From positions 1-64,000 of the forward strand of contig NZ_NKUF01000008.1 in the NCBI RefSeq assembly GCF_003206495.1: a stretch of DNA of 64,000 nt, given 5' to 3'. Source of the stretch: Gluconacetobacter entanii. GTDB taxonomy: Bacteria; Pseudomonadota; Alphaproteobacteria; Acetobacterales; Acetobacteraceae. Shown in pieces: positions 49,144 through 59,719 of the stretch. Under the pieces are notes generated by a model. The model made no database searches. It saw only the letters and a program-made list of their open reading frames with translations, and was not told the DNA's origin. The position numbers and the translations under genes are program-made. Numbering within the stretch: the stretch's first letter is position 1; the number at the start of each line of letters is the position of its first letter.

Positions 49144-49611
49144 TCAGAACATGTTCAGGGTCAGGCGGGCATCCTCGCTCATGCGCGACATGTCCCACGG
49201 CGGATCCCACACGATCTCCACCGTGGCGGTGCTGACCCTGTCAATTTTTTCGACCGCTTCCTTCACCTGCGCCGGAAGTTCCTGCGCACTGGGACAGTTG
49301 GGGGCCGTCAGCGTCATTTCAATCTTGACGGTGCCGTCATCATGCAAGTCGATGGCGTAAATCAGCCCCAGTTCATAGATGTTGACCGGGATTTCCGGGT
49401 CATAGACCGTCGCGATCGCCTCGATCACCGCATCTTCCGATACCATGCCGTCGGCTGCAGGGGCGACAGGCTGCGCGCCATCGGGGGTCCAGACGGACAT
49501 GACGTCGCCCTCCTTCGCAGGGGCATGCCCTTCCTCCAGCGAGAAAGAGGCAGGCTCCTTCGCCTCCTGCTGTTCCGGGGCGGATCGCGTATCGTCGGAT
49601 TTCACTTCCAT
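49144..49611 (-). CDS. sufT: SufT, MIP18/DUF59-type Fe-S assembly protein
   Basis: 155 residues. The DUF59 core spans about residues 60-155: VIEAIATVYDPEIPVNIYEL, GLIYAID, TLTAPNCPSAQELP with the functional Cys, and IVWDPPWDMSRMSEDARL. The N-terminal 55 residues are acidic and probably disordered. SufT helps mature Fe-S proteins under high demand. A start at the later in-frame ATG would remove much of the leader; the upstream start has AGGTAAAG. Confidence 0.92.
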   Translation of the reverse strand: MEVKSDDTRSAPEQQEAKEPASFSLEEGHAPAKEGDVMSVWTPDGAQPVAPAADGMVSEDAVIEAIATVYDPEIPVNIYELGLIYAIDLHDDGTVKIEMTLTAPNCPSAQELPAQVKEAVEKIDRVSTATVEIVWDPPWDMSRMSEDARLTLNMF

Positions 49612-49617
49612 GACGCT

Positions 49618-50046
49618 TTACCTGTCTTTCAAATCATTCAGCATGGCATTCAGTGCGGTCCACGGCAGGGTCGCGCAGCGAATGCGCGAACGATGCTGGT
49701 GCAGGGGAGCGAACACCGCGAGGTCCCCTGCCCCCTCGGCAGGCTGTCCGGTTTTCAGCATGGTCTCGAACACGGTGCCCAGTTCCGCCACCTGTGCGGC
49801 GTCATGCCCGGTGACATGTTCGGCCATCAGGTCCGCCGACGCCGCACATATGGCACAGCCACGGGTTTCATGGCGCACGGCGGCAATCCGCCCCTCCGGC
49901 GTCATCGACGCCGTCAGTCGCACCCGATCACCACAGAGCGGATTCGTCCCCTCGCCCTGTGCCTGCGCATCCGCCACCTGTCCACCAAACATGGGCGCGC
50001 TGGCGCGTTCGACAACCAGACGACGGTAAAGATCCCCCTGTGTCAT
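49618..50046 (-). CDS. sufU: SufU-type sulfur-transfer/scaffold protein
   Basis: 142 residues. IscU/NifU-like fold with Cys38 and Asp40 (NPLCGDRVRL), Cys64 (GCAIC) and Cys124 (RIRCATLPW), the zinc ligands of SufU. In SufS-SufU systems SufU is the zinc-dependent sulfur acceptor that stimulates SufS. No sufE is in the operon, which fits. An extra Cys67 lies next to Cys64 as is usual in SufU. Start with GGGGAG upstream. Confidence 0.92.
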   Translation of the reverse strand: MTQGDLYRRLVVERASAPMFGGQVADAQAQGEGTNPLCGDRVRLTASMTPEGRIAAVRHETRGCAICAASADLMAEHVTGHDAAQVAELGTVFETMLKTGQPAEGAGDLAVFAPLHQHRSRIRCATLPWTALNAMLNDLKDR

Positions 50047-50070
50047 TGACTCCCCTGCCTCATCGCACCC

Positions 50071-51321
50071 TCACACAAAGAACTTGCGAATCTGTTCAAG
50101 GGTCCGCGCAAGGACGTCGATTTCCTCCCGCGTGGTGTAGATCCCGAAACTTGCCCTTGCCGTCGCACTCAGCCCAATCCGGCGCATCAGCGGTTCGGCG
50201 CAGTGATGGCCCGCCCGCACGGCGATGCCGTTACGGTCCAGCAGCGTCGCGATGTCATGGGGATGGACGTCATCCATCGTAAAGGAAATGACGCCACCCC
50301 GGTCCCGTGCCGTGCCGACGAAATTCAGGCCCGTGACCTCGCCCAGACGTCCCAGCGCATGCTCCGTCAGCGCCGCCTCATGCGCGCCGATCGCAGCAAA
50401 GCCGATGGCCTCGATATAGGACAGCGCCGCGCCAAGGCCGATGACCTCCACGATGGCGGGGGTTCCGGCCTCGAACTTGTGCGGAACCGGCGCCCATGTC
50501 GATTTCTCGAACGTGACGGAGGAGATCATGTCCCCGCCCCCCATAAAGGGCGGCATCGCCTCCAGCAGTTCACGCCGCGCCCACAGGAACCCGATCCCGG
50601 TCGGCCCGTACAGCTTGTGCCCGGTCACGACATAGAAATCGGCATCGAGGGCCTGCACATCCACACGCCGGTGCACCGCAAGCTGGCTGCCATCGAACAG
50701 GACGCGCGCACCCGCCGCATGCGCCATGTCCGCAATGGCGCGGGCGTCGGTCACGGTGCCCAGCACGTTGGACATATGGGTGATCGCCACCAGCGCCACC
50801 CGGCCATCGGCCAGCAGGCTTGATAGCGAGTCCATGTCCAGTTCGCCGCTGTCGGTCACGGCGGCGACGCGCAGTTCGATCCCGGCGCGATCACGCAGCA
50901 TCTGCCACGGGACAAGGTTGGCGTGATGCTCCATTTCGGAAATCACGACCGCCTGCCCCGGCTTCAGCAGCGCGCCATAGGACTGCGCGACGAGGTTGAT
51001 GGCCTCCGTGCTGTTGCGGGTGAACACGATTTCCTCGCGTCCCGCGGCATTGATGAAGGCCGCGACCTGATCGCGGACGGCCTCGTACGCCTCGGTCGTG
51101 CGTTCGCTCATCCAGTACAGGCCACGATGGATGTTGGCGTACTGCGTGCGCATCGTATCGGCCATCGTGTCGATGACCTGACGCGGTTTCTGCGCCGATG
51201 CCGCACTGTCGAGGAAGACGAGCGGCTTTCCATGCACCTGCTGCGACAGGATCGGGAAATCGGCCCGCAGGTGCCGCAGGGCGTCGGCCGGGTCCACCGC
51301 CTGTACGAGGGTCTTGTCCAT
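50071..51321 (-). CDS. sufS: Cysteine desulfurase SufS
   Basis: 416 residues from ATG 51319-51321, overlapping the sufD stop (ATGA). PLP enzyme that frees sulfur from cysteine. Lys in VTGHKLYGPTGIGFLW binds PLP; the active-site Cys is in RAGHHCAEPLMRR; group II (SufS) markers include HEFP-like EMEHHANLVPWQ and HRGLYWMSERTTE. SufU, not SufE, is its likely partner. Confidence 0.96.
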   Translation of the reverse strand: MDKTLVQAVDPADALRHLRADFPILSQQVHGKPLVFLDSAASAQKPRQVIDTMADTMRTQYANIHRGLYWMSERTTEAYEAVRDQVAAFINAAGREEIVFTRNSTEAINLVAQSYGALLKPGQAVVISEMEHHANLVPWQMLRDRAGIELRVAAVTDSGELDMDSLSSLLADGRVALVAITHMSNVLGTVTDARAIADMAHAAGARVLFDGSQLAVHRRVDVQALDADFYVVTGHKLYGPTGIGFLWARRELLEAMPPFMGGGDMISSVTFEKSTWAPVPHKFEAGTPAIVEVIGLGAALSYIEAIGFAAIGAHEAALTEHALGRLGEVTGLNFVGTARDRGGVISFTMDDVHPHDIATLLDRNGIAVRAGHHCAEPLMRRIGLSATARASFGIYTTREEIDVLARTLEQIRKFFV

Positions 51322-52592
51322 CACGCGTTCCTCTGGTTCCACCATGCCTCGACCGCAAGGTCGAGGCTGTCGCGCAGGCGCGTATCCTCCAGCAGGTGCA
51401 CCACATCATGCAGGAAGGCACGGATCAGCATCGAACGCGCATCCGCCAGCGCGATGCCACGGCTGCGCAGGTAGAAAAGCTGGTCCGGGTCGATCGCACC
51501 CACCGTCGCGCCATGGCTGCACTTGACGTCATCGGCGTAGATCTCAAGTTCCGGCTTGGCGTCGATTTCCGCCGTATCCGACAGCAGGAGCGCCTGGTTC
51601 ATCTGGTAGCCGTCGGTCTTCTGGGCGATGCGTTCCACGTGGATCTTACCCTGGAACACGCCGCGCGCATGACCCGCCAGCACATTCTTGACCGTCTGGC
51701 GCGATACGCAGTTGGGGGCGGCATGGGTGATGATGCTGCTCAGGTCGCCATGCTGCTTCCCGTCGAGCAGTTGCGCGCCATTGACATGCACGCAGGCCCG
51801 CTCGCCCAGCAGGGCGGCATGCACCTCATGCCGGCTCAGCGCCGCGCCAAGGGTCAGGTTGAAACTGTCATACAGCCCGTCTGACGCCACCTGCGCATGG
51901 GTCACGGCAATCTGTGACGCCTCCTGCCCTTCGGCCTGCAGGCGGGCATGGGTCAGGCGCGCGCCATCGGCCACCTGCACCTCGAACACGGGATTATGCA
52001 GGTAACTGCCCGTCCCGACCGCCGCCTCCAGCACCGCAAGGCGCGCGCCCGCACCGAGGATGATGCGATGGCGCGGATGAAAGGAAATGGGTGTCCCTTC
52101 TGCGCTGATCCCGATGCTGACCAGCAGCAGCGCGCCGGCATCCACGCCCGCATCGACATGGATGACTGCGCCATCTTCCGCCATGACGGTGTTGAGCGCG
52201 GTGCCCACGTCGCCACAGGGATCGATCCAGTCGGCAAAGGCAGGATGGGCGGCGAATGCCTCCACCCGCACGCCCTGCGGCAGGCGGGACAGCGCCGTAT
52301 CAAGCCGCCCGTTGACCAGCACGATGCGCGACGTTCCCGCGCCAAGGCCGGAGACGGTTTCCACCGTCGCCAGCAGGCGCGCGACTTCGCCTGCGTCCAC
52401 CTGCGCCGGTGGTGTTGCGAACGGCACGTCGGCCAGCGTGCGAAGCGAGGTGTATTTCCATGCCTCCACGCCCGCGCGCGGCAGGCCCGCCTGCGTCAGG
52501 AACGCTGCCGCCGCACGGCGTTCGGGCAGGTCCCCTTTCCCCCGGCCGAGGAAGGCGCTCGCACTGATCCCGACCGGGGCGATGGCGTTCAC
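51321..52592 (-). CDS. sufD: Fe-S assembly protein SufD
   Basis: 423 residues. The start is GTG 52590-52592, in GTGA overlap with the sufC stop and preceded by GGAGG. The beta-helix partner of SufB in the SufBC2D scaffold. Blocks: GVEAWKYTSLRTLADVPF near the N-terminus and IYADDVKCSHGATVGAIDP with the Cys and His at the SufB interface, followed by LFYLRSRGI. The middle is divergent, as is usual in SufD. Confidence 0.95.
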   Translation of the reverse strand: MNAIAPVGISASAFLGRGKGDLPERRAAAAFLTQAGLPRAGVEAWKYTSLRTLADVPFATPPAQVDAGEVARLLATVETVSGLGAGTSRIVLVNGRLDTALSRLPQGVRVEAFAAHPAFADWIDPCGDVGTALNTVMAEDGAVIHVDAGVDAGALLLVSIGISAEGTPISFHPRHRIILGAGARLAVLEAAVGTGSYLHNPVFEVQVADGARLTHARLQAEGQEASQIAVTHAQVASDGLYDSFNLTLGAALSRHEVHAALLGERACVHVNGAQLLDGKQHGDLSSIITHAAPNCVSRQTVKNVLAGHARGVFQGKIHVERIAQKTDGYQMNQALLLSDTAEIDAKPELEIYADDVKCSHGATVGAIDPDQLFYLRSRGIALADARSMLIRAFLHDVVHLLEDTRLRDSLDLAVEAWWNQRNA

Positions 52593-53362
52593 GCCGCCTC
52601 CGCAAGGAACTTGGCGTAACCCTGGGCCTCCAGTTCGCGGGCCAGTTCGGGGCCGCCGCTGTGGATGATGCGCCACTTGGCCATCACATGGATGCGGTCC
52701 GGCACGATATAGTCGAGCAGGCGCTGGTGATGGGTGATGACAAGCGCCGAGAAATCGGGCGAACGCAGGGAGTTCACGCCTTCGGCCACGATGCGCAGCG
52801 CGTCGATGTCCAGCCCGCTGTCGGTTTCGTCAAGGATGGCGAAGGACGGCTGGAGCATGCGCATCTGCAGCACCTCGTTGCGCTTCTTCTCCCCGCCGGA
52901 AAAGCCGACATTGACGTTGCGCTTGAGCATGTCGTCGGACATGGACAGGTGCTTCGTCTCCTTGCGCACGGCCTTGAGGAAGCCGACGGCGTCAAGCTCC
53001 TCCTGCCCGCGGGCGCGGCGCACGGCGTTGACGGCGGTGCGCAGGAAGTTGGCGTTGTTCACGCCCGGCAGTTCCACCGGCGACTGGAACGCGAGGAACA
53101 GGCCAAGGGCCGCGCGCTCCTCCGGCTCGAGCGCCAGCAGGTCCTGCCCCTTGAACGATGCGCTCCCGCCCGTGACCTCGTAATCCTCCCGCCCGGCGAG
53201 GACATAGGACAGGGTGGACTTGCCCGACCCGTTCGGGCCCATGATGGCATGGACCTCGCCCGCGGGGATTTCCAGATCGACACCGCGCAGGATTTCCTTG
53301 GGCGTCCCGGCATCCGAAATACGGGCGCACAGGCCGTCGATCCTTACAAATTCGTTACTCAC
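52589..53362 (-). CDS. sufC: Fe-S assembly ATPase SufC
   Basis: 257 residues. ABC-type ATPase of the SufBCD scaffold. Walker A IMGPNGSGKST, Q-loop LAFQSPVELPG, signature FSGGEKKRNEVLQM, Walker B AILDETDSGLDIDAL, H-loop VITHHQRLLDYI. The Glu-Lys-Lys-Arg-Asn signature is diagnostic for SufC. 15 bp after sufB. Confidence 0.97.
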   Translation of the reverse strand: MSNEFVRIDGLCARISDAGTPKEILRGVDLEIPAGEVHAIMGPNGSGKSTLSYVLAGREDYEVTGGSASFKGQDLLALEPEERAALGLFLAFQSPVELPGVNNANFLRTAVNAVRRARGQEELDAVGFLKAVRKETKHLSMSDDMLKRNVNVGFSGGEKKRNEVLQMRMLQPSFAILDETDSGLDIDALRIVAEGVNSLRSPDFSALVITHHQRLLDYIVPDRIHVMAKWRIIHSGGPELARELEAQGYAKFLAEAA

Positions 53363-53377
53363 GTCTCTAATCCCTGT

Positions 53378-54868
<1,491 letters not shown>

Positions 54869-54885
54869 CTGTCTTCACTCCTCCT

Positions 54886-55344
54886 TCAGGCCGTGGCCAT
54901 TGGGCCGAGGGCCGCGGACGGGGCATCGGGGCCTCGCCGGGATGTCACTGTATGGTTCTGCATGTCGGACAACGAAATGGACGACAGCGCCTGCAGGATC
55001 GCGCCGTTGACCGCATCCCATTGTCCCACCAGCCCGCATTTCGAACGCGCGTCGCATTCCCCGCCATCGACACAGGTCGTCAGCGAAATCGGCCCGTCGA
55101 TCGCCTGGATCACCGCCGCGACCGAGATCTGCGACAGTGGCCGCGCAAGGCGATAGCCGCCACGTGCGCCGCGCTGCGAAATGACGATCCCCTGCGCGGC
55201 CAGCACCTTGAGCACCTTGGCGATGGTCGGTTCCGGGATCCCGGTGGAACGCGACAGCACGGGAGAGGTCGTGACGTCCTCTTTCTGTCCAAGACGGACC
55301 AGGGCCACGACGGCGTAATCGGTCAGTTTTGAAAGTTTCAGCAT
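54886..55344 (-). CDS. sufR: Rrf2-family SUF operon regulator
   Basis: 152 residues. Winged-helix Rrf2/IscR-type repressor. The DNA-binding helix is in PEPTIAKVLKVLAAQGIV and the wing in SQRGARGGYRL. Cys91, Cys97 and Cys103 (CVDGGECDARSKC) could hold a [2Fe-2S] cluster, so the protein probably senses Fe-S status and controls its own operon. Known in this family as the SUF system Fe-S cluster assembly regulator. The C-terminal 30 residues are low in conservation. Cotranscribed with sufBCDSUTA. Confidence 0.92.
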   Translation of the reverse strand: MLKLSKLTDYAVVALVRLGQKEDVTTSPVLSRSTGIPEPTIAKVLKVLAAQGIVISQRGARGGYRLARPLSQISVAAVIQAIDGPISLTTCVDGGECDARSKCGLVGQWDAVNGAILQALSSISLSDMQNHTVTSRRGPDAPSAALGPMATA

Positions 55345-55382
55345 TCTGCCCTCCCGTACCCGCCACGTCCAACATTAAATGG

Positions 55383-55408
55383 ACCAGACTGGTACTGATT
55401 TACTCAGT
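55383..55408 (-). promoter_or_regulatory. Two adjacent dyads upstream of the suf regulator
   Basis: ACCAG-A-CTGGT (55383-55393) abuts ACTGA-TTTAC-TCAGT (55394-55408), 38 bp upstream of the regulator start. Both are perfect inverted repeats in a 122-bp gap. They are good candidates for the operator of the Rrf2 regulator. The first shares ACCAG/CTGGT ends with the palindrome at 5059-5074. Confidence 0.55.
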
Positions 55409-55466
55409 TCCAGATGAGACACCTGTCGCGGTTCGTCAAGTTCATTTGGCACATCATGATGCTTTC

Positions 55467-56762
55467 CTATCCGATGCCGGTGCCGAATATAAGCTGAAGT
55501 AGCACGGACAGGCCACATCCGGCCAGAAAACCGACCAGCGTCCCGTTGAAGCGTACATACTGAAGATCGCGCCCGACACGCAGTTCCAGCCGGTCGCTCA
55601 GGGCGTTCGCGTCCCACCCGGCCACGACCGAAGCAATAAAACGTGACATGCTGTCACGCAGGAACGGCAGGCTGCTGTTGACCATGCGCTGGGCCGCGTC
55701 ATTGACGCGCTGGCGCATCTGCGCATCGTGGTACATCTGTTCCGACAGGCGGTGCAGCGCGTCGCGGACGATGGATGCGGTCCATCCTTCCTCCCCCCTG
55801 GCGATGTCGCTTTCGATCACCTGCCGCAGGCGGTGCCAGATATCACCGCTCCATCCGCGGATGCTGTCATGTGACAGGACCCCCTTGATCGTGCCGGCCA
55901 GGTCGCGGCGGCGGTCGGCATCCTGCTCGATCCGGTCGATTTCCGCGCGGACCCAGGTGGTGAATCCTTCGCGCAGTTCGGAATTCTGCGGGTCGATCCG
56001 GTCAAGTTCCTCGCTCGCGGCGGTCAGGACCTTCGTGGCGATGGAGCCGCCAATGGCCCAGCCAAGGATGCGCCCGCCCTGTTCGCGCACGCGCTCCTCG
56101 ATCATCTGGCGCAGGGAGTGTTCCTTGGACTTCAGCCCGTCCTTGAGCCGCATCAGCAGGAACGACAGCACCTCCTGGTGGCGGTCCCCATCGACCAGGG
56201 CGCGCATGCTGCGGATCATGATGGGGGCGATTTCCTCCCCCCCCAGCAGGCTGGGCACAAGGCGGGAGATCGCGTTGCTGGCGCGCCCGTCCTCCAGCCG
56301 GTCCAGCATGTGCGGCACCGCGCCGATGACCGCGCGGTTGACGGTGGACACGGTTTCGGGATCGCGCAGGATGTCGCCGATCACGCTGGGCAGGTCGATG
56401 CGCTGCATCGCCTTCGCCACGTCCTGTTCGGTAAAGACGTTGGTGGAGACGAACCGCCCCAGCGCCTGGGCCAGGCGTTCCTGCTGCGCCGGCAGGATGG
56501 CGGTATGCGGGATGGGCAGGCCCATGGGCCTGCGGAACAGGGCCGTGACCGCGAACCAGTCCGCCAGCCCGCCGACCACCCCGGCCTTCGCCCCCGAGCG
56601 CAGGACGTCAAGCCACGCATGATCGGCCATCACCCCCGATGCCGGCAGGGCATAGCCCGCGACCGTCAGGCCCGCCATCCCGACCAACAGCCCGGTTGCC
56701 GACCATTTGTAACGCTGCAGGACACGCCAGGCGTCCCTGTCGGCTTGTGGAATGTTGTTCAT
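55467..56762 (-). CDS. DUF445 membrane protein
   Basis: 431 residues from ATG 56760-56762; the frame extends upstream but similarity begins near MNNIPQADRDAWRVLQRYK. DUF445 layout: one or two N-terminal helices (GLLVGMAGLTVAGYALPASG), the signature GAKAGVVGGLADWFAVTALF followed by RRPMGLPIPHTAILP, a long soluble helical region, and a C-terminal helix (FLAGCGLSVLLQLIFGTG). The function is unknown; a role at the envelope is likely. Divergent from the PEPC-like gene. Confidence 0.88.
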   Translation of the reverse strand: MNNIPQADRDAWRVLQRYKWSATGLLVGMAGLTVAGYALPASGVMADHAWLDVLRSGAKAGVVGGLADWFAVTALFRRPMGLPIPHTAILPAQQERLAQALGRFVSTNVFTEQDVAKAMQRIDLPSVIGDILRDPETVSTVNRAVIGAVPHMLDRLEDGRASNAISRLVPSLLGGEEIAPIMIRSMRALVDGDRHQEVLSFLLMRLKDGLKSKEHSLRQMIEERVREQGGRILGWAIGGSIATKVLTAASEELDRIDPQNSELREGFTTWVRAEIDRIEQDADRRRDLAGTIKGVLSHDSIRGWSGDIWHRLRQVIESDIARGEEGWTASIVRDALHRLSEQMYHDAQMRQRVNDAAQRMVNSSLPFLRDSMSRFIASVVAGWDANALSDRLELRVGRDLQYVRFNGTLVGFLAGCGLSVLLQLIFGTGIG

Positions 56763-56914
56763 GAACCTTTTGATACCATTATGTGTCCCCGGACCCAATA
56801 CGCCGTGGCCGGGAACCTCCAAATACACGTGAACACAACCCCGTGGCGATTGCGAAGCGACGACGAACATGGGACGCTGGGGGCATCATGCAATTTTCAC
56901 GACAGGACCCTCTG

Positions 56915-59716
56915 ATGTCACAGGCCTCTGCCCCTCATGCGACAGACATGCTGCAGCAGCAGGCCCGCGAACTTGTGGCGATCCCCGCCCTTTCCGACAA
57001 CCCGGTCATGACGCTGGCACGCAGCATCGGACGGCAGATCGACAGGGATGGCCTGTCGATCGACGCGCTGGAGGCGTGGGTGCGCCGCCTGCGTGACGCC
57101 GCCTTCGCCCGGCGTGCGTGCCATATCGCCGCCTATGTCGGGGGCGTGGACGACGCGGTCATCGAACAGCGCATGCGCGACGTGGCGCGTCGCATCATGC
57201 AGCCCGACCCCAATGACAGCCCGGTGCCCATCGCCCGCTTTCGCGCCGCCACCGAACGCAGCCGCTTTGCCGCCGTGTTCACAGCCCACCCGACCTTCGC
57301 GCTGGCCAACCCGGTCTATGACTGCCTTGCCGAGATGGCGACGCAGAACCCGCAGCAGTCCCCGACCGACGTCCCGGCCTTCCTGACGCATCGACGCGCG
57401 GCGCCGCCGACACTGGACGAGGAGTTCATGCTGGCGACGCAGGCGATCCTGCGCGGGCGCAATGCGCTGGACCGCCTGACGCGCATCCTCCTGACCGAGG
57501 CGCGGGCCCACTGGCCGCAACTGTGGGCGACGCTGGCGCCACGCCCGATCATCATGACAAGCTGGGTCGGATACGACACGGACGGGCGCACCGATATCGG
57601 CTGGTGGGACACGCTGCGGCTGCGGCTGCGCATGAAGCATATGCAACTGACGCGCCTTGGTGCGCAGATCGCGCCTGTCACGTCCGTCCCCAACGACCTG
57701 CATGAACGCGTAACCCGCGCCGTACAGGCGGTGGAGGCACAGATCGCCGCCTGCCCCGATGGCGCCGACCCGCAGGCCGTGGCCAATTTCGCCGCCGTCC
57801 TGATCGGCCGCCGTGACGAGGCCCTGACCAGCAGCAACGACCTCGCCCCCACCTTTGCCGAGGCCATCGACGCCGCCACTCCCGATGACAAGATGACGCT
57901 GGCGGTCGCGCGCGCGGGCTTCATGGCCCATGGCCTGTCGGCCGCGCACACGCATGTGCGGCTCAACTCCACGCAACTGCACAATGTCGCACGCCAGCGC
58001 CTGGGCATTACCGACAATCCCGACATCCATGCACAGCGCCGCGCCCTGATCGCCCGCATGGACGAGGCGCTGGACACGACGCAGCCCATCGACATCGATT
58101 TCGGCTCCCTGCTGGTGGAACAGTCCACGGCGGGCCGGCTGATGATGACGGTGCGCCAGATCCTGCGCCATATCGACCGCACCACCCCCATCCGCTTCCT
58201 GATCGCGGAGACGGAAACCGGCTACACCCTGCTGACGGCGCTGTGGCTGGCGCGCCTGCTGGGCGTAGAAGAGATGATCGAGATCTCCCCCCTGTTCGAG
58301 ACGCAGGACGCGCTGGAACAGGGCGAGCACCTGATTGAGGAAGCCCTGCATTCCCCGCACTGGCGCGCCTACCTGCAGCGCACGCGCAAGCTCAGCCTGC
58401 AGTTCGGCTTTTCGGATTCGGGACGCTATGTGGGGCAGTTGGCCGCGACCTACCTGATCGAGCGGCTGCGGCTGAAGGTCTGTGACCTGCTGCGGCAATG
58501 GGACCTCGCCTTCGTGGAGGTCATCCTGTTCGACACCCATGGGGAGAGCATCGGGCGCGGCGCGCATCCCTACAGCCTGGCGGACCGTTTCGACTACCTC
58601 TCCCCGCCGCACGCACGCATGCGCTTCCTGCAGGCCGGCATCCGCCTGCGCGAGGAGACGGCGTTCCAGGGCGGGGACGGCTACCTCCTGTTCGGGACGC
58701 AGCCACTGGCGGACGCAACCGTCAGCGTGATTGCCGAACATGCGTTCGCCGCGACCTCCATCGACGAGGACCCGGTTTACGACGAACCTGATTTCTCCGC
58801 CGATTTCTTCTCCGCCATCGCGCGCGGCATGACGGGACTGGTGGAGGATCCGGGCTATGCCGCGCTGCTGGGCGCGTTCGGGCCGTCGCTGATCGACAAG
58901 ACGGGATCGCGCCCCTCCGCTCGGCAGAGCGACACGGCCGCCATCACCACGCGCATCCGCCATCCCAGCCAGTTGCGCGCCATCCCCAACAACGCCATCC
59001 TCCAGCAGCTTGGCTGGTGCGCCAACACGCTGCAGGGACTGGGGACCGCCGCCGCGCGCCATCCCGACACGTTCGAACGCTACCTCAGCGACAGTCCGCG
59101 CTTCCGCCGGGCGCTGGATTTCGCGGCCCATGCGCTGGCCCATTCCAGCGACGGCGTCCTGCGCGGTGTCATCCGCCTGCTGGACCCGGACATGTGGCTG
59201 CAGCGCGCGACGGCCCACCATGACCCGAAGCAGCAGGAAGCCTGCCTGACGCTGATGCATGGGCTGGAGCGGCTGGATTTCTGGGCCTGCACGCAATCCA
59301 TGTTCCGGCGCCTGCAATCCGATCACCTGGCGTTGCGCAACGCATGGCCCAGCGCCCCGAGGATGGAGGCCGACGAGATGCTGCTGCATGCCATCCGCAT
59401 CGCCGTGATCGAACAGATCTGGATGCTGTCCACCCGCATCCCGTATTTCGCGCCGCGCAACGCCTTTACCCGCGACGTGCTGACGGCGAAGGTCCTGTGC
59501 CTCGAGATCCCCGACGTGCTCAAGGAGCTTGAAAAGATCTTCCCCTATCATGCGTATCGCAGCTTCGACCTCGATTTCCATGAACCGCATGGCCCACGCG
59601 ACGAAGGGACCTACATGCGCGAATACACGGAGATTTTTGAACCGATGCAGCGCCTGTTCTCGCTGATACGCGAAATCAGCACCGGCGTGATGCACCATGT
59701 CGGGGCCTTTGGCTGA
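56915..59716 (+). CDS. Divergent phosphoenolpyruvate carboxylase-like protein
   Basis: 933 residues from ATG 56915 behind AGGA; ATG 56888 is also possible. Overall fold and length match PEPC, which carboxylates PEP to oxaloacetate. Retained: the catalytic His region FTAHPTF (near residue 125), the Arg in HVRLNSTQLH, the metal Glu in PLFETQDAL, the Asp of FSDS, GSRPSARQ and LRAIPNNAI. Altered: the usual HPTE reads HPTF; GYSDSAKDAG reads GFSDSGRYVG, so Lys is replaced; the catalytic HGRGG loop reads FDTHGES; the C-terminal QNTG/RNTG is missing and the protein ends HHVGAFG. Activity is therefore in doubt. It may be a lineage-specific subfamily with changed chemistry. The MBL gene starts 3 bp after it. 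Confidence 0.75.
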   Translation: MSQASAPHATDMLQQQARELVAIPALSDNPVMTLARSIGRQIDRDGLSIDALEAWVRRLRDAAFARRACHIAAYVGGVDDAVIEQRMRDVARRIMQPDPNDSPVPIARFRAATERSRFAAVFTAHPTFALANPVYDCLAEMATQNPQQSPTDVPAFLTHRRAAPPTLDEEFMLATQAILRGRNALDRLTRILLTEARAHWPQLWATLAPRPIIMTSWVGYDTDGRTDIGWWDTLRLRLRMKHMQLTRLGAQIAPVTSVPNDLHERVTRAVQAVEAQIAACPDGADPQAVANFAAVLIGRRDEALTSSNDLAPTFAEAIDAATPDDKMTLAVARAGFMAHGLSAAHTHVRLNSTQLHNVARQRLGITDNPDIHAQRRALIARMDEALDTTQPIDIDFGSLLVEQSTAGRLMMTVRQILRHIDRTTPIRFLIAETETGYTLLTALWLARLLGVEEMIEISPLFETQDALEQGEHLIEEALHSPHWRAYLQRTRKLSLQFGFSDSGRYVGQLAATYLIERLRLKVCDLLRQWDLAFVEVILFDTHGESIGRGAHPYSLADRFDYLSPPHARMRFLQAGIRLREETAFQGGDGYLLFGTQPLADATVSVIAEHAFAATSIDEDPVYDEPDFSADFFSAIARGMTGLVEDPGYAALLGAFGPSLIDKTGSRPSARQSDTAAITTRIRHPSQLRAIPNNAILQQLGWCANTLQGLGTAAARHPDTFERYLSDSPRFRRALDFAAHALAHSSDGVLRGVIRLLDPDMWLQRATAHHDPKQQEACLTLMHGLERLDFWACTQSMFRRLQSDHLALRNAWPSAPRMEADEMLLHAIRIAVIEQIWMLSTRIPYFAPRNAFTRDVLTAKVLCLEIPDVLKELEKIFPYHAYRSFDLDFHEPHGPRDEGTYMREYTEIFEPMQRLFSLIREISTGVMHHVGAFG

Positions 59717-59719
59717 GCC

